DNA of 64,000 nt, taken from positions 1,364,001 to 1,428,000 of the forward strand of contig JBCAML010000015.1 of assembly GCA_038503075.1 (NCBI GenBank). Reading direction: 5' to 3'. Positions 11,600-23,323 of the stretch are shown piece by piece (the first letter of the stretch is position 1; each line of letters begins with the position of its first letter). Both the position numbers and the translations under genes were made by a program. The notes under the pieces were generated by a model that saw only the letters and a list, made by a program, of their open reading frames with translations, did no database searches and was not told the DNA's origin. The stretch is from Gyromitra esculenta. Its lineage: Eukaryota; Ascomycota; Pezizomycetes; Pezizales; Discinaceae.

Positions 11600-14322
11600 A
11601 GAAGGCACAAGCACCTTCGTGATTTCTGTATCTACCGTTTGTACCACTAGCAATCTGTGGGAGGTTTTTTTTTTTTTACTACTTTGTGAGGTTTTCGGTT
11701 TAGTTTTTTTGTCATAGAAACGAACAATCTTTCGTAATAAAATGGGCAGGTAAAAATACGTGACCTAGTGCAATGTGAAAGGGTTATAATGATATGCTAT
11801 TTACTATACTTAGGAAAAGGTATTAATAAAATCTGCCTTTGGCCCATCAAGTGCCAATCTTAACTTCTCAGAGATGCGACTGAAATATCAAGTGAACATA
11901 AAAAGCATGTAAATCATAGTAATATCGACTCCATTGCCTATCCTCCGCCACAGGCTCCTTCCTTGAATAGCAACTCCTGCCTATTGAAGTTAAATAAGCC
12001 TCCCGATGCCCCCATATGAATACCCATTCTTAGTAAATATCCAACTCATTCTTGTTCCCTATCTAGAAATCTTGAATATCAATAAGTGAGCGAAATGTCT
12101 GTGGGTGAGATTGCTTCTTAGCTACACTTCATCAATCCTAAGCGTATCAGACCTGAAATGATAAATAAACCTAAACGGTAATATATTCTATGCCTTTATG
12201 CAACTCTGAGGTCTTGTTAAAAGTAATACATTAAAGGAACTTCAATACCTATGCAGTAATGTACCAACTTCCGCAGAAAAAAAAGTCAAGAATATTTAAA
12301 CTTAGGCGTAGAGTAGATATCTTCCAGGCCTTTTTTCTCCATTTCACAATTTTTGATTACCAGTTCTTTAAAGAGTGAAAATATCGGGATACCAAGACTT
12401 GTTCTTAGAAGGCTGTATGTGAACGACGCGGTATGCGATACTAGAATATTCCCCGAGAACGCTTTTGAGAATTTCCGGTCCGCGTGGTTTAGTGGTTGCC
12501 CTTAGTTACATCTGCTAATAAGTTCCCATTTTTCAAGCTTGAGATTGGATACAAGTTACTGAATAAACCGTCAAGACGTTGCGAGAGTGATGTTTCCTCA
12601 GTGTGAGAGATATGGAATGATTGGGCTACTAATACAGCTAGCAGTTGTAATAAATTTACGCAGGAGAGGTAATGGCTCTGCAAGAATAGACCTAGTTAGA
12701 GATTCTCCATGCCGATAGTTTTTACACCTGGTGCACCCAAGGGGCAGAAAATGTGCACTCATTCTAGATACTTGATTAGTAATGTGCTCCTGTCTGAGGG
12801 GTATTCGGAAGATAGATATTGCTCAATGATCTACCGTCCTAGATTCGTATAGTAACTCGCTCTGTCGTATGCCCTAGAAACTGGTACGACAATACCACCT
12901 TGACTTTTCTTCCTCTTGAGTATGGATAACTCATGAAGCACCTCTCGGAGGAAATGATCCGCTGCTGCTACGTTCTCTGCTGAAGAGCAAGGTCTATAGA
13001 TCTACCGATATGTAATAAGTTTTTCAGCGATTAGGGAAGTAATAAGTTTATCTCCAGCAACAATCACAGAAGTAGAACTGGAGATATGATGCCTAAATGA
13101 ATCGAACATTATTGCGTATGCAGTAATGACTCGATCGTCCAATACAATGCCATATTCTCCAACCCAAGTCACCTGATTAGAAAATGTTTAGTTAGAGGTT
13201 GTTCCCGACAGATTTCGTAAAGCTTAAATATGCCTGCGGGATCTTGTTTGCTCCTGCCTTAATACTCTTTCTAATCAGTGGGGTGTACACTCGATCAATA
13301 GATTCAAACGTGGCTTCGGAGAATAAATATAGGGAAACTATCAATCTAAATGTATGTTAGCATAACTAGTGTCTGGAATGGCATACGAAACGATAAACTT
13401 CTCTAGAATCCCCCATTAATAACATCTCCGACTATCTGTTTCTTTGAATGAGCCGGTCGATGCGATTGTCAATCGGTGTATTGAAAAGCTTGGTGGGGTT
13501 GGCAGAGTCGGAAAAAAAAAGAAAGGATCTTTGGTGTATCACTGTGAAATAGTGAGGATCACACTACGGAGTGCAAACGCCGCCTAGGAAATGGGTTGGC
13601 AATATCTATTTCGGCACTGTTGTATCCACGAATGGCGTCGAAATTGTGTGGGATATGGTGAATGACAGCAGTTGTCAGTGAAGACGAAAGGCCACTAACG
13701 CAAGTGTTATACCCTTAAAGCCACTCAATCTGCAAAGAAAGGAATAAATTAGCAACGCGTTATATTCTCGAGCCACACCGCAAAGAAAGGGAACATGTAT
13801 GGATCGGGCAAAGATCTGATACGACTATCTATCAATATGTGGAGGAGATGATATGGGGTGGAGATGTGGGATAAATATGTTGTGTTTGGTGTAATAGTAA
13901 AATGGTCTCAATGAATCCTGCGATACGCTGTGATTGTACACGGTATGTAGATTGTGTTATGGGAATATGGATTATTGGTATATGTGGTTGTTGAATAGAT
14001 TTCTAGGGTTGTTTGTGGGCGATGGGATGATGGGGAGGGGATAGAAAGGTGGAGGGGTGGAGCGGTGGAGCGGGTGGTGGGTGCGGATGATGGAGTTCGC
14101 GGGATTGGCAGATATCTGCGCATGGCCGCAGATGTGCGAATCTAGAAGACGAGCCGACGAATCCCCACCCCTTTTACCTTGTCTACTACGCATCATAGAA
14201 ACAAGCAACTAGCATAAGGCTAAGCACAAAACCAGAAGATAATAACAATATGCTCTTCTAAACCATCGATACATCCTATATCTACCAATATATCCAAAGG
14301 TATCAACAAATGCCATCTACAA
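11600..14322. other. Gene-free AT-rich stretch
   Basis: No frame here shows a family motif or exon chain. At 12479-12496 a fragment resembles the 5' end of an Asp/Glu tRNA, but nothing after it can complete a cloverleaf. The sequence seems to be intergenic, with the ureD 3' end at its right edge. Confidence 0.5.
11736..11741 (+). terminator. Candidate polyadenylation signal of the 11060 gene
   Basis: AATAAA lies 137 bases after the stop codon, downstream of T-rich runs. Fungal poly(A) signals are loose, so this is a suggestion only. Confidence 0.35.
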
Positions 14323-15315
14323 TCACTGCAAGCACCTCAGCGCCTCCTCCCCAAACTCTCTAACCACATCCCCCGGCTCATCCCCCACCTTCCCACCCTG
14401 CACCAACAAATCCTTCAAAAAACCCCTAACCTCCTCCAGCTCCCTACCAGACACCTTGACCAGTAAAAAGCCCCTAACACTCGTAGCAGTCCACAACACA
14501 TCCCGCCTCCTCTTCCCCTTCCCCTCAACACTATTGTGCGTGACAGCAAAACCTTTCCCCCCGATCCTCGGCTCACAGCTATACCTCTCCACCGTTCCGT
14601 CCATCAAACCCTTAAACAGCACCCCCCTCACAATCAGTGTAGCAATACACGTAAATCCATCCATCCTCCCACACAGCGTCTCACCCCCTAACTCTGCACC
14701 ATCCAGCACCACCGCATCCCTCAGCAGTAGTCGTTTCCCCTTTGCCGCAGTAGTGGTGGCGGTGTATACTTCATTCCGGCTCTCAAACCTCCCAAGCTCC
14801 CATTTCTCACCGCGTGCGGTTCTCCCCTCCGTAACCCAGTCCAGCAGCACAAACGACGCAGTGTCGTCTACATGCAGTACCTGTCGCTGCACGTAACATG
14901 AGTCTGCAAACGGCTGTACTGGATCCGGTAGCAGCAGTAACGCAGACGAAGGGTCTAGCGTTACCGTAAGGGTTTGTTCAGTCCGATGTGCTGCAGCGCG
15001 ACGTTTAAAGATCTTGGTGCTGCCTTATGCTATCTAGCATTAGCATCGCCTAGGCCAAGGGAGACAGGGCCGACCTTGGGTCAGTAGACACAGTTTCGTG
15101 TGTTGTTCCAGCAGAACGGTGAGGTTGATTTTATCATTAGAGACGAGACCACCGCCGTAGGAGAGAATGAAGACGGTGAGGTAGGAGGCGGTGGGTAGGG
15201 AGGTGGAGATCAGTTTGAGGGGGTAGACGAACTCGAGATGTGGAAGGACGAAACGGGAGGGGGGAAGAAGACGGGCGTTGATTAGACCGTCTCCGGGGGA
15301 GCTGGGAGAGGCCAT
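14323..15315 (-). CDS. ureD: Urease accessory protein UreD, two exons
   Basis: Exon 1 (15315-15075) and exon 2 (15023-14323) join across a 51-bp intron (donor GTCGGC, branch GCTAATG, acceptor AAG), giving 313 aa. The splice rebuilds the hallmark LLTQGSTKIFKR at about residues 77-88. Other UreD features are YPLKLIS and SYGGGLVSNDKINL in the N-terminal third, then PDPVQPFADSCYVQRQ and LLDWVTEGRTARGEKWE. UreD acts with UreF and UreG in the cytosol as a chaperone that loads nickel into apo-urease. Length fits fungal UreD. It is divergent from Scc3 with about 455 bp between start codons. No urease structural gene lies in the window, as is normal for fungi. Confidence 0.94.
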
Positions 15316-15769
15316 GGCGGGGGGTGAGGCTGCAGATTGGCGGGCATTGTGAGAGCTGTCTGAGGTGGAGAGGGCTTATCGGAGTCACGTGCCACGATAA
15401 GATGGCGAGTGAGAAGCGGTGATGGTCGGGTAACGGCAATGCGCTGGACCAAAGCGAGGAAATGAATGAAAAGGCCGCATCTGGGGACAAGCGCGCCTCG
15501 TTTGCATATACGAGGAGATAGCGAAAGCGGTGAGTCAAGCATCGCATCGACAGGATCCGACCGTTGTTGTTGTGCATGCGGCCATCACCACCTGCATCCA
15601 GAGCCGTCCCCCCGACCAAGTCACGTCGCCTGTCTCCTCCACGCGACACATCGTCCACACAAACACCCGTCCAGACACTCCACTCCGCTCCGCTCCGCTC
15701 CCTCCCTCCATCCACCCCCCCCCGTGCCTCAATCTTCACCACCACTACACCCCCCCAGTCACGCGTGCT
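15316..15769. promoter_or_regulatory. Divergent promoter region between ureD and the Scc3 gene
   Basis: The two genes point away from each other across about 454 bp. The half next to Scc3 is C-rich and G-poor (about 15600-15760), like a fungal 5' leader. The open frame running through it from 15530 is in frame with Scc3 but has leader-like composition, so I do not include it in the protein. Confidence 0.45.
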
Positions 15770-18700
15770 ATGCCAGCCCGCATCGCCTCCAATCCCCCGG
15801 ACGCGATGGACACCGACGTTGAAGACGACGCGTCCACTCCCGCCCCGCCCGCCACCGCTACCAACGGCGCGCCAGACACGAATCGCAGGCGCTCCACCAG
15901 AGTCATCAGGAAGCCCGAATTACTGAGCACCCAGCAGGCAGCGACACCCCCGCCCAAAACGAAGCGTAAGCGCCCAGTCAGGGAGGAATCGGAGTCTGAA
16001 GACGACGAAGAGGAAGAAGAGGACAAAGACGAGGACGAGGAAGCCGAGCCCACACCAAAGGCGAAATCAAAATCTAAAGAACCAGAGAAGGAAGGAAGTG
16101 GAGCCGAAGACGAGGAAGACGATGAGGGCGAAGATGACCAGAGTAGCAGCGAGGAGGAGGAAGAGGAGGAGTCCGATGAAGGGGAGCCAGACGAGGAGGA
16201 GATAAAAGAGCGGAGGAAAAAGAACGCGGCTGCCCGCGCCAAGAGGGGTGCAGGGCGACCCCCGAACTCCGCGACAAAGAAACCTCCTGCCAAAAAGACC
16301 AGGACCGCGAGCGGGGCTGTCGCTGCGACGCCGGTGAGGAAATCTACGAATGGTCGGAAGAGAACAAAGGGGGCGTCGAAAGGGAAGGGCAAAGCGAAGG
16401 CTGTCAATGGCGAGGAAGACGAGGAGGGGGACGCAGAATCTTCCGAGGGCACTACTAATTATCTCTACAGTAGGTGGACTTTCGAGTTTGTTTGGTTATA
16501 CTGCATTTTCGCATTGTTTTTTCACGCGTCTTTTGTTGTTTTGCCGCCAATCGCTAACCTGCGCAATCAGACTCCGTTTTCGACGGCGAGGAAGATCATG
16601 ATGATATCGCACAGCGATGGACCGTCAAGTACGAGGAAGACAACTCGGAAGCCATGAAAGATATGGTCAATTTCATCCTCAAAGTAATTCCCATCCCCCC
16701 TCACCCGTCCCTTTCCATCGCTAACACACACCTAGTGCTGTGGCTGCGATAAATCCGTCACAAACTACGATATCGAAGACCAAGACTCCGCAGCCGCAAC
16801 CCTCTCCCAGATCCAAGAAGCCTTCCAGCGTCAAAAAAACGCCGACTACCCACTCACCTCTAAAAAGCCCGAATTCCGGCGCTTCCGCCACACCCTTTCC
16901 TCCTTCCTGCACTCTCTAGTCTCGACCATCTCCGCGCGAGACCTCCTCTACTCCGACCCGGCGCTAATCGAAAACATCCAGATCTGGATAACCACCATGT
17001 CCTCCTCCACTCTGCGCCAATTCCGCCACACCTCCACAATCGTCGCCCTCGACCTCGTCAGCAGCCTCTCCCACATCGCCGCCGAAGCCCGCAAAGCAAA
17101 CTCCACTACAAACCGCCAATTCGAAGCCGAATCCAAAAAGGGAAAACGCAACGAAGGCCGCATCGCCGCACTGGAAGAAAAGCTCAAAGACGGCGAGGAA
17201 CACCGCGACACTACCGAAAATATCATTAAAGATATATTCGACACCGTTTTCGTGCACCGCTACCGCGATATCGATTCCCGTATTCGCAGCGACTGTGTGC
17301 GTGAGCTTGGCTCCTGGATCTTGACACTTCCGGATGTATTTTTCGACGGGAGCTATCTGCGGTATTTGGGATGGGTGCTGAGCGATACGACACCGGCGAC
17401 CAGGCTCGAGGTGGTAAAGGCGCTTACGAAGCTATTCAAGAAGAAAGACAGTGTGAGTGGGCTCCGCCACTTCACGGAGCGGTTTCGGCCGCGGATGGTA
17501 GAGATGGCGACGCGGGACTGCGACGCGGGGGTAAGAGCCGCCACAGTGGAATTGCTCGACGTGGTTAGAGAGGTGGGGTACCTAGAACCTAAAGATGTGG
17601 ATACGGTTGGGAGACTGCTCTTTGATTCGGAGCCGAAGGTTAGGAGGGCGGTTGTCGGCTTCTTTGTCGAGAATATTAATGATTTGAATGAAAGGAAGCT
17701 AGAAGAGCTTGGTGGGGAGGAAGCAGTCACGGAGGCGCTTGGTGATGGCGACGATGATACCGGTGGTCCGACGCTGGCGTGGATTAAGCTGAAATGTCTA
17801 GTCGAGGTACTGGCGACTTACGATCTGGAAGATGGCGCTGGGGAAGACGATGAGGGTGCTGCTGCGGAAAAAACAGTGCTGAAGGTGGGGGATGCTGAAA
17901 GCAGGTTCTCGCTCGCAGGCGGTGTACTCTGGGAGGCGTTTGAAGAGGTGGCGGACTGGGAGGGAGTTGCAAAATACCTTCTGTTTGATCACAGTGCGAG
18001 AGCGGATGAGGGAGATGAGGAAGAGGATATGGAAAAGAAAGTCCGAGGGATGGTAGCCCTTGGAGTGCGTGAAGAGGCGATACTGCTGCAGGTGCTGAAT
18101 GCGAGTGTAGCTGCTAGCATCGCAGAAGGTGGTGAGGGTGGGAAGAAGAAGGGCGCTGCAAAAGTGGGTTATTGCATCCCCCATCACTCGAGTCTTGGCT
18201 AATAATAATAAAACCCTCAGCGCACCGCCAAGGAAATTGAGAAACATACAGAAACGGTTTCCCGCAGCCTCATGACGCTGATCCCACCGCTGCTTAAAAA
18301 ATACGGTCCAGTCCCGGACGCTGCCTCTTCTGTGCTTCGTCTCGAGCAACTCATGAAACTCGATGTTTTCCAGGAACTCCGACAATCCACCGCCTATGCC
18401 TCATTACTCGATGATATCAATCGCCAGTTCCTCACCCACGCGGACGAATCTGTACTTAAGGAAGCCTCTGCCGCCCTCTTGCACGCGAAGACGTTCGAGG
18501 AGCTCGACGAAGTCACCGACCAAAAGGTCGGACAGCTGAAAGACGAGACTGTAACAGCGCTCGTCAACGCCGTCCGCGGGAAAGACCTCGCGAAGGGTAA
18601 ATTCAGCGACGCGAGTCTAACAGAGCTAATCAACACCGTCCGACGACTAGAATACATCGCATCCATCACTAACTGTGTCGAAATCATGGAAACCCCGCCG

Positions 18701-19834
18701 GCCACCTCTGCCAAGGGAAAAGCTGCAACGGGCGCGGTAGCCAAGCCGATCGAGGTTTTGATGAACCTGCTGCAGCGCGGCGGCAGCATCGATGAGCTCG
18801 AAGAGGAACTAATGATCCGCACGATGAAGACGCTGGAATACTACTTCATGTGGAAGATCTCGTCCATCAGCGGACTAGACGACATCGCCGAACTCGATAT
18901 CGACGAACTCACAGCGCGCCGTGAAGGCTTAATGGAACGTATCGGCGGTATACTCAAGAATAGGAGTAAAGTAGACCCTGTCAAGATTACAGCTGCAGCA
19001 ACACTCATGGGGCTCGCAACACTATTCATTGCCGCTGCTGCCCGGACCAGCGGAAAGAAGAAGGATGGCGAAGAAGAGGACGAGAACGGCGAGATCATAC
19101 TGAAGCTCGCGAAGTTAGGGAGGAAGATAGAAGCCCCGCTGCAGGAACAACTATTGAAGGTATTCGACGTTGTTGAAAAGACGTTCGCAAAGTCATCGCA
19201 TAAGCCGCTTGAACCCGACGAACACGCTGCGCCGGAGGACGTGGATTCGGATAATGAGGCGGAGACGGAGGCGGAGAAGTCGGAGGCGGATGAGAGCGTT
19301 GTGCTATTGCATGAGCAGCGATTGTGCGAGTATACGGGGAAGATTGTTCTTGCGGTGCTCGCGGGAGCGGTAGACGATAAGGTGTTTAAGAAGAGGCTTG
19401 GGAGGAATGTAAGTAGGTTGGGTCCTAATTACCGCGAGGTCGTTGCACATCTCGAAGGCGGGGAGGAGGAAACACCAAAGAAGGTTCCGGGGAAAAGAGG
19501 GCGGAAGCCGAGGCCCCATGCTGGTGAGATTGTGATAGAGAGCGACGAGGAAGAGGGACACGAGGAAGAAGGGGGGCATGCTGAGGCTGAGGCCGAGGCC
19601 GAACAGGGGAAGAAGGAAACCACGGAGAACAAGACGATAGAAGTAGAAGAGGAAGAGGAAGATGGGGAGGAAGAGGAAGAGGAAGAACATCATGACGAAA
19701 ACGCTGATCTCGAGGAAGAGGAGGAGAAAGAGGTTGAAGTCGAAAGCGATAACGAATCAGAGCCAGATCCAGAGGTCGAAGTTCCACCAGACGGCGACGG
19801 CGACGAGGACATGCCCGATGTAGATGACGAGTAA
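15770..19834 (+). CDS. SCC3: Cohesin subunit SA/Scc3 (STAG domain), four exons
   Basis: Exons 15770-16469, 16571-16683, 16736-18163 and 18221-19834 give 1284 aa; introns are 101, 52 and 57 bp with canonical ends and keep frame throughout. Residues 1 to about 233 are a charged tail with acidic runs, basic KTKRKR and GRPPNS AT-hook-like pieces. Then come SVFDGEED, the STAG region (FRRFRHTLSSFLHSLV near 318, IVALDLVSSLS), the stromalin conserved domain (VFVHRYRDIDSRIRSDCVRE, LGWVLSDTTPATRLEVVKAL) and HEAT-like helices. The C-terminus includes LGPNYREVVAHLE and a long Glu/Asp tail. Scc3 binds the kleisin Scc1 and DNA and is required for cohesin loading and sister-chromatid cohesion in the nucleus. 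An in-frame ATG at 15806 is an alternative start. Confidence 0.93.
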
Positions 19835-20517
19835 TTAGCAGCACTGATAGCCGGGAGGGGTAGTTAATGTTCTTTCCATTTTTTTGTCACGGCTGCTGTA
19901 AGGAAGGCTTCTCGGGTGGTTTTTTTCCCTCTACTTTTATAAAAAGCTGGTGTTGGTTTCTTATTCTTTACTTGTTTTACTATACTCTTTCTTCTTCTTC
20001 TTCTTCTTCTACCTTCCTCGTTCCGATTGTTGTCCCCCTCGTGTTGCTTCTATATTCTACCCCCGACTGGCGAGTTCGAGGCGTAATTTAGTGTTAGCTA
20101 CAGTGTCATGATTTTTTTTCCCCCTTACTCCTCCAGACTAGCATTCTTCCTCCTCCCTTTTTTTGTTCCCCTATCTTCTCCCTGGTAAGTGGGTGGTCGT
20201 AGGCTGTAGGTAATTTGGTTGTAGCTAGGAATGAAGATAGTGTCCAGTACGCCCTTTTTTTTCTTTCCTTTGTGGCTAGTGTCTGTTACGTCATCGTTAG
20301 ATAAGTTTGTTTTCTATGTTTTTTCCTATTTTGTTGATGTGAGGGGACTTAGTTGGCTAGGGAGAGTGGGCAGTATCGGTGTATATAGAGTAGTCAGTCT
20401 ATTACGAAGATGAATGGTATGGGTGTTTTGTTGTCGATTGCTGATGGTATTGGCTAGATCTGATGGCGCGATCCTTGTTAATTTAGACTGCACGGTGAGT
20501 ATTTATTATTGTAGAGT

Positions 20518-20757
20518 AGTACTACGGTTACAGGGGTAAGTCTGGTGACAGGTGGTGGTGCGGCTCCTTTCTCGCGGAACATGAGCGCGTTTGAATTTCA
20601 TACTTTTACTGATCAACTTGGCTCGATATCCAATACATAATTCTCCATCCTTCACCGTTTTTATCAGGCTTCTCTGAGGGTTGTGGAGTGGGAACAAAGA
20701 TTGATATCTCTTGCCCGCACCGCCACCTGTCATCGTACCCCTGCGACCGTGGTACTA
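20518..20757. mobile_element. Inverted-repeat element, copy 1 of a tandem pair
   Basis: The left end reads AGTACTACGGTTACAGGGG and continues to a GACAGGTGGTGGTGCGG core. The right end mirrors it with CCGCACCGCCACCTGTCAT and ends at GGTACT. Arms are about 45 bp and imperfect. The interior shares blocks with copy 2, for example TTTGAATTTCATA and ATCAGGC.TCT.TGAGG. No transposase is encoded. Confidence 0.7.
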
Positions 20758-20759
20758 CC

Positions 20760-20997
20760 AGTACTACGGGTGTAGGGGTAAGTCTGATGAAAGATGACGG
20801 TGTAACTATTTTCTCGGGAGACTCAAACTCATTTGAATTTCATAATCCTACAAACAAACTTGATTCATGGCTCAGTGTGTGGTTTCTTTAGATATGTTCA
20901 TCAGGCCTCTTGAGGAGTTGTGAAGGGGTGAGAGAAATAGGCATATACTACTCGCACCGCCACCTGTCACGGGATTTACCCCTACACTCGTAGTATA
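20760..20997. mobile_element. Inverted-repeat element, copy 2 of a tandem pair
   Basis: It begins AGTACTACGGGTGTAGGGG two bases after copy 1 and ends with the mirror image CCCCTACACTCGTAGTATAG. It is about the same length as copy 1 (near 240 bp) and shares interior blocks, so the two form a direct tandem of one element family. The copies have diverged strongly. Confidence 0.7.
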
Positions 20998-21143
20998 GTG
21001 TACCGCAAAAAAAAAGGCCGAGAAACCGGGGTCTACTAACAGAGTTCTGTGGCCAATCCCGAGAACTCTGGGAAGCTAACAACAGCCCCGAGCTCTAAGT
21101 CCCACGTTTCTCGATATTTTTTGCCGTACGCTACACAATACTA
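20991..21143. mobile_element. Third inverted-repeat element adjoining the tandem pair
   Basis: The left arm starts TAGTATAGTGTA and runs into CGCAAAAAAAAAGGCCGAGA. The right arm, read on the other strand, is TAGTATTGTGTA followed by a similar CGGCAAAAAA...CGAGAAAC block. The 153-bp unit overlaps the end of copy 2 by a few bases and differs in sequence from it, so it is a second family. Confidence 0.65.
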
Positions 21144-23323
21144 GCAGTTTGTTGCACAAACAGTTACTCGGCTATGAGATCAATCTAGTCAATAGCTAGG
21201 TCATCTATGACAGAGTTAGTTTTTTCATCTGGTTCTTCCAACTACTGGTATTTCCCGCAAAATTGGAACTTTGGTGACCTGAAAGTGAATTGCATAGAAA
21301 AGTGGATAGGTCATAGCGGTCTAGAATAATCCTAGATTTAGCTCAGCCCTAGACTACCCTAGAAATAGAGTGCGCATATTACACAAGGATGTGCTCCACC
21401 TCACCCATCCGTGCATACGACCACTGCTCCAAAAAATTCAGCTATACAAGAGGTAGCAAAGTGTACATCTAACTCATGAGTAATATTTTACGAGAAATTA
21501 ATGGTACTGTCAACCGATCATTTAGTCCTGAGGAAGATACCTTTACTCTGAGGTAGAGGCTTATTTCCTACGCTAATATATGGTACCGAACAAAATCGCA
21601 ATTAAATTAAAACGTAAGAGAATTCAGGCTGGAAATAGCAAGCGCAGCACAGGACCTATCGGTAATTATAACTCCGGTGCAATTTTCTGGAAAATATGCC
21701 CAAAAAGAGATCATTTCGCTGATCCCTTTTACAAGCCCAGAAGGACACATCGTGCTGTCCTGTATGATGTGGCGCTACGTATCGAGTGACGTACTATGCT
21801 TCCATGTCGCCCAGTAGGGATTTATCAGCCAGCTAAGGGTCTATACATCCCTAAAGAACATGCAGGTACACATTTCAAGTCTATCGTACATTGTATACTT
21901 TCCTGCGTGCAACTGCGCACTCAGTTGCTTTAGCGCCTCAGTCTCTGGTGGCAGCTATGAAACAGCAACAACACGGATGCAGAAGTCAGCTCCTGCCGAC
22001 TGAAAGTACGAGGCAGCCAACCGATAAATCGTTATGATTGTGGCTATGCAAGTTGTTCGCCAGAACGCATGTTCACACACGGCCACAAAAAGATCCATGC
22101 GCGTTCCGAGCCTCATATTCTGAACCGAACCAATAGCCAGCTACAGGCTAATCCGCCTACAAGAGTTTGCCATGAGGCTCCCCCAGCCAGACTGGAGCCT
22201 GAAGGTGTCTCTTCGTTCCAGTTAATCTTGATTGATACCAAGCCTGCGAGTAAACCAAGCTGAACTGCGGGTGTAGCTACCATATGTGTACGCACGTACT
22301 ATTTCGCGCATCAGGCTCGATATGGACTGGCATGAGTAGTTAAACATTAAGCCAACCACAAACCTCCATTGAGTTCCCTCTCAATCGAGCATCCGCATTT
22401 GGCTTCCGCATTCGCCTAGTTAGCGCCCGTTTCCTATACGCAAGTGACGTTACGCGGGCTCGCATCGCGGTCGAATATTTATCAATTTCTGTTTCGTAGT
22501 ATCCAGCAGTTAAACATTCTCCATGAGAACACAGAATACCTGACAGGACAGCCGTTACCTTGGGAACTGCGCCAAAAATAGTTTTTTAAGGCGGACGTTT
22601 TCCTCCAGACATTCGTTCTCTAGAGAACAGCGCTTCCACGCTGATCTTGCACGCAGAGAGATTGATTCATGCGAGAGTCTCAGAGTTTGCGTGAATACTA
22701 TCTCATTCCATGAACGCTTGTGTTGTATAGACTCATGGTTTTAATGCGGTGCGAAGTTAGTCATTGCGCCCCAGCCTACATGTCTCACGATCTACAGCTC
22801 CATTTGGCGATAATCCCAAGCACAATCGTTGTAGCGCCACAGGTGAATTGACCCCTGATGCGGCTCTGGTAGTATGCTTTGTAAAACGCTTAGGGAATAT
22901 AATTTCAGTGATAAGTACGCAGTTTAGGTATATAGAGGCTTCAATCTCGATAGAATAAATCTTTCACCACAGCAGACAGTACAAACCCTAGAGTACTACA
23001 TAGCGCGGAAGGATTTCTTCCTCTACAGCAATTTGAATATTTCTTGTCCTCTATATTATCTTCACCTTCAATACTACCACCAATACCTCATCCGATTGCA
23101 CCTTTTTATTTGGCAAACCTATTTCAAGCCTAGGTAATCATATCCGCTAGCAGTACTTAAGGGGAACTATCTAATTTGACTTTCGATTAGATAAGCCACA
23201 GCAAATCTCTCAGTACATACTTTGGGATTCGGATAAAACTAAATTCGATATTGCGCAAGAGTAGTCTAAAGGTATTTAATATTTCCGCTCATCTACTTTT
23301 ACTACATCCTTCGATTTCTAACA

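Larger units (their letters stand above)
19835..23323. other. Gene-free stretch with clustered inverted-repeat elements
   Basis: The Scc3 3' region is T-rich with a (TTC)n run at 19989-20010. Three adjoining inverted-repeat elements occupy about 20518-21143. From 21144 to 23323 the open frames are short and lack motifs; I see no gene. The last few hundred bases should hold the promoter of the ankyrin gene. Confidence 0.5.

Noticed and set aside
12479..12496. tRNA-like 5' fragment TCCGCGTGGTTTAGTGGT
   Set aside because: It resembles the start of Asp/Glu tRNAs, but no anticodon arm, T-loop (GGTTCGA.TCC) or matching acceptor strand follows.
15530..15769. N-terminal extension of the Scc3 frame
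   Set aside because: It is in frame but C-rich with leader-like composition and no conserved motif; the start at 15770 or 15806 is preferred.
15745..16452. 235-codon minus-strand Ser-rich frame opposite Scc3
   Set aside because: It is the antisense of acidic GAG/GAA codons of the Scc3 tail and has no independent signal.
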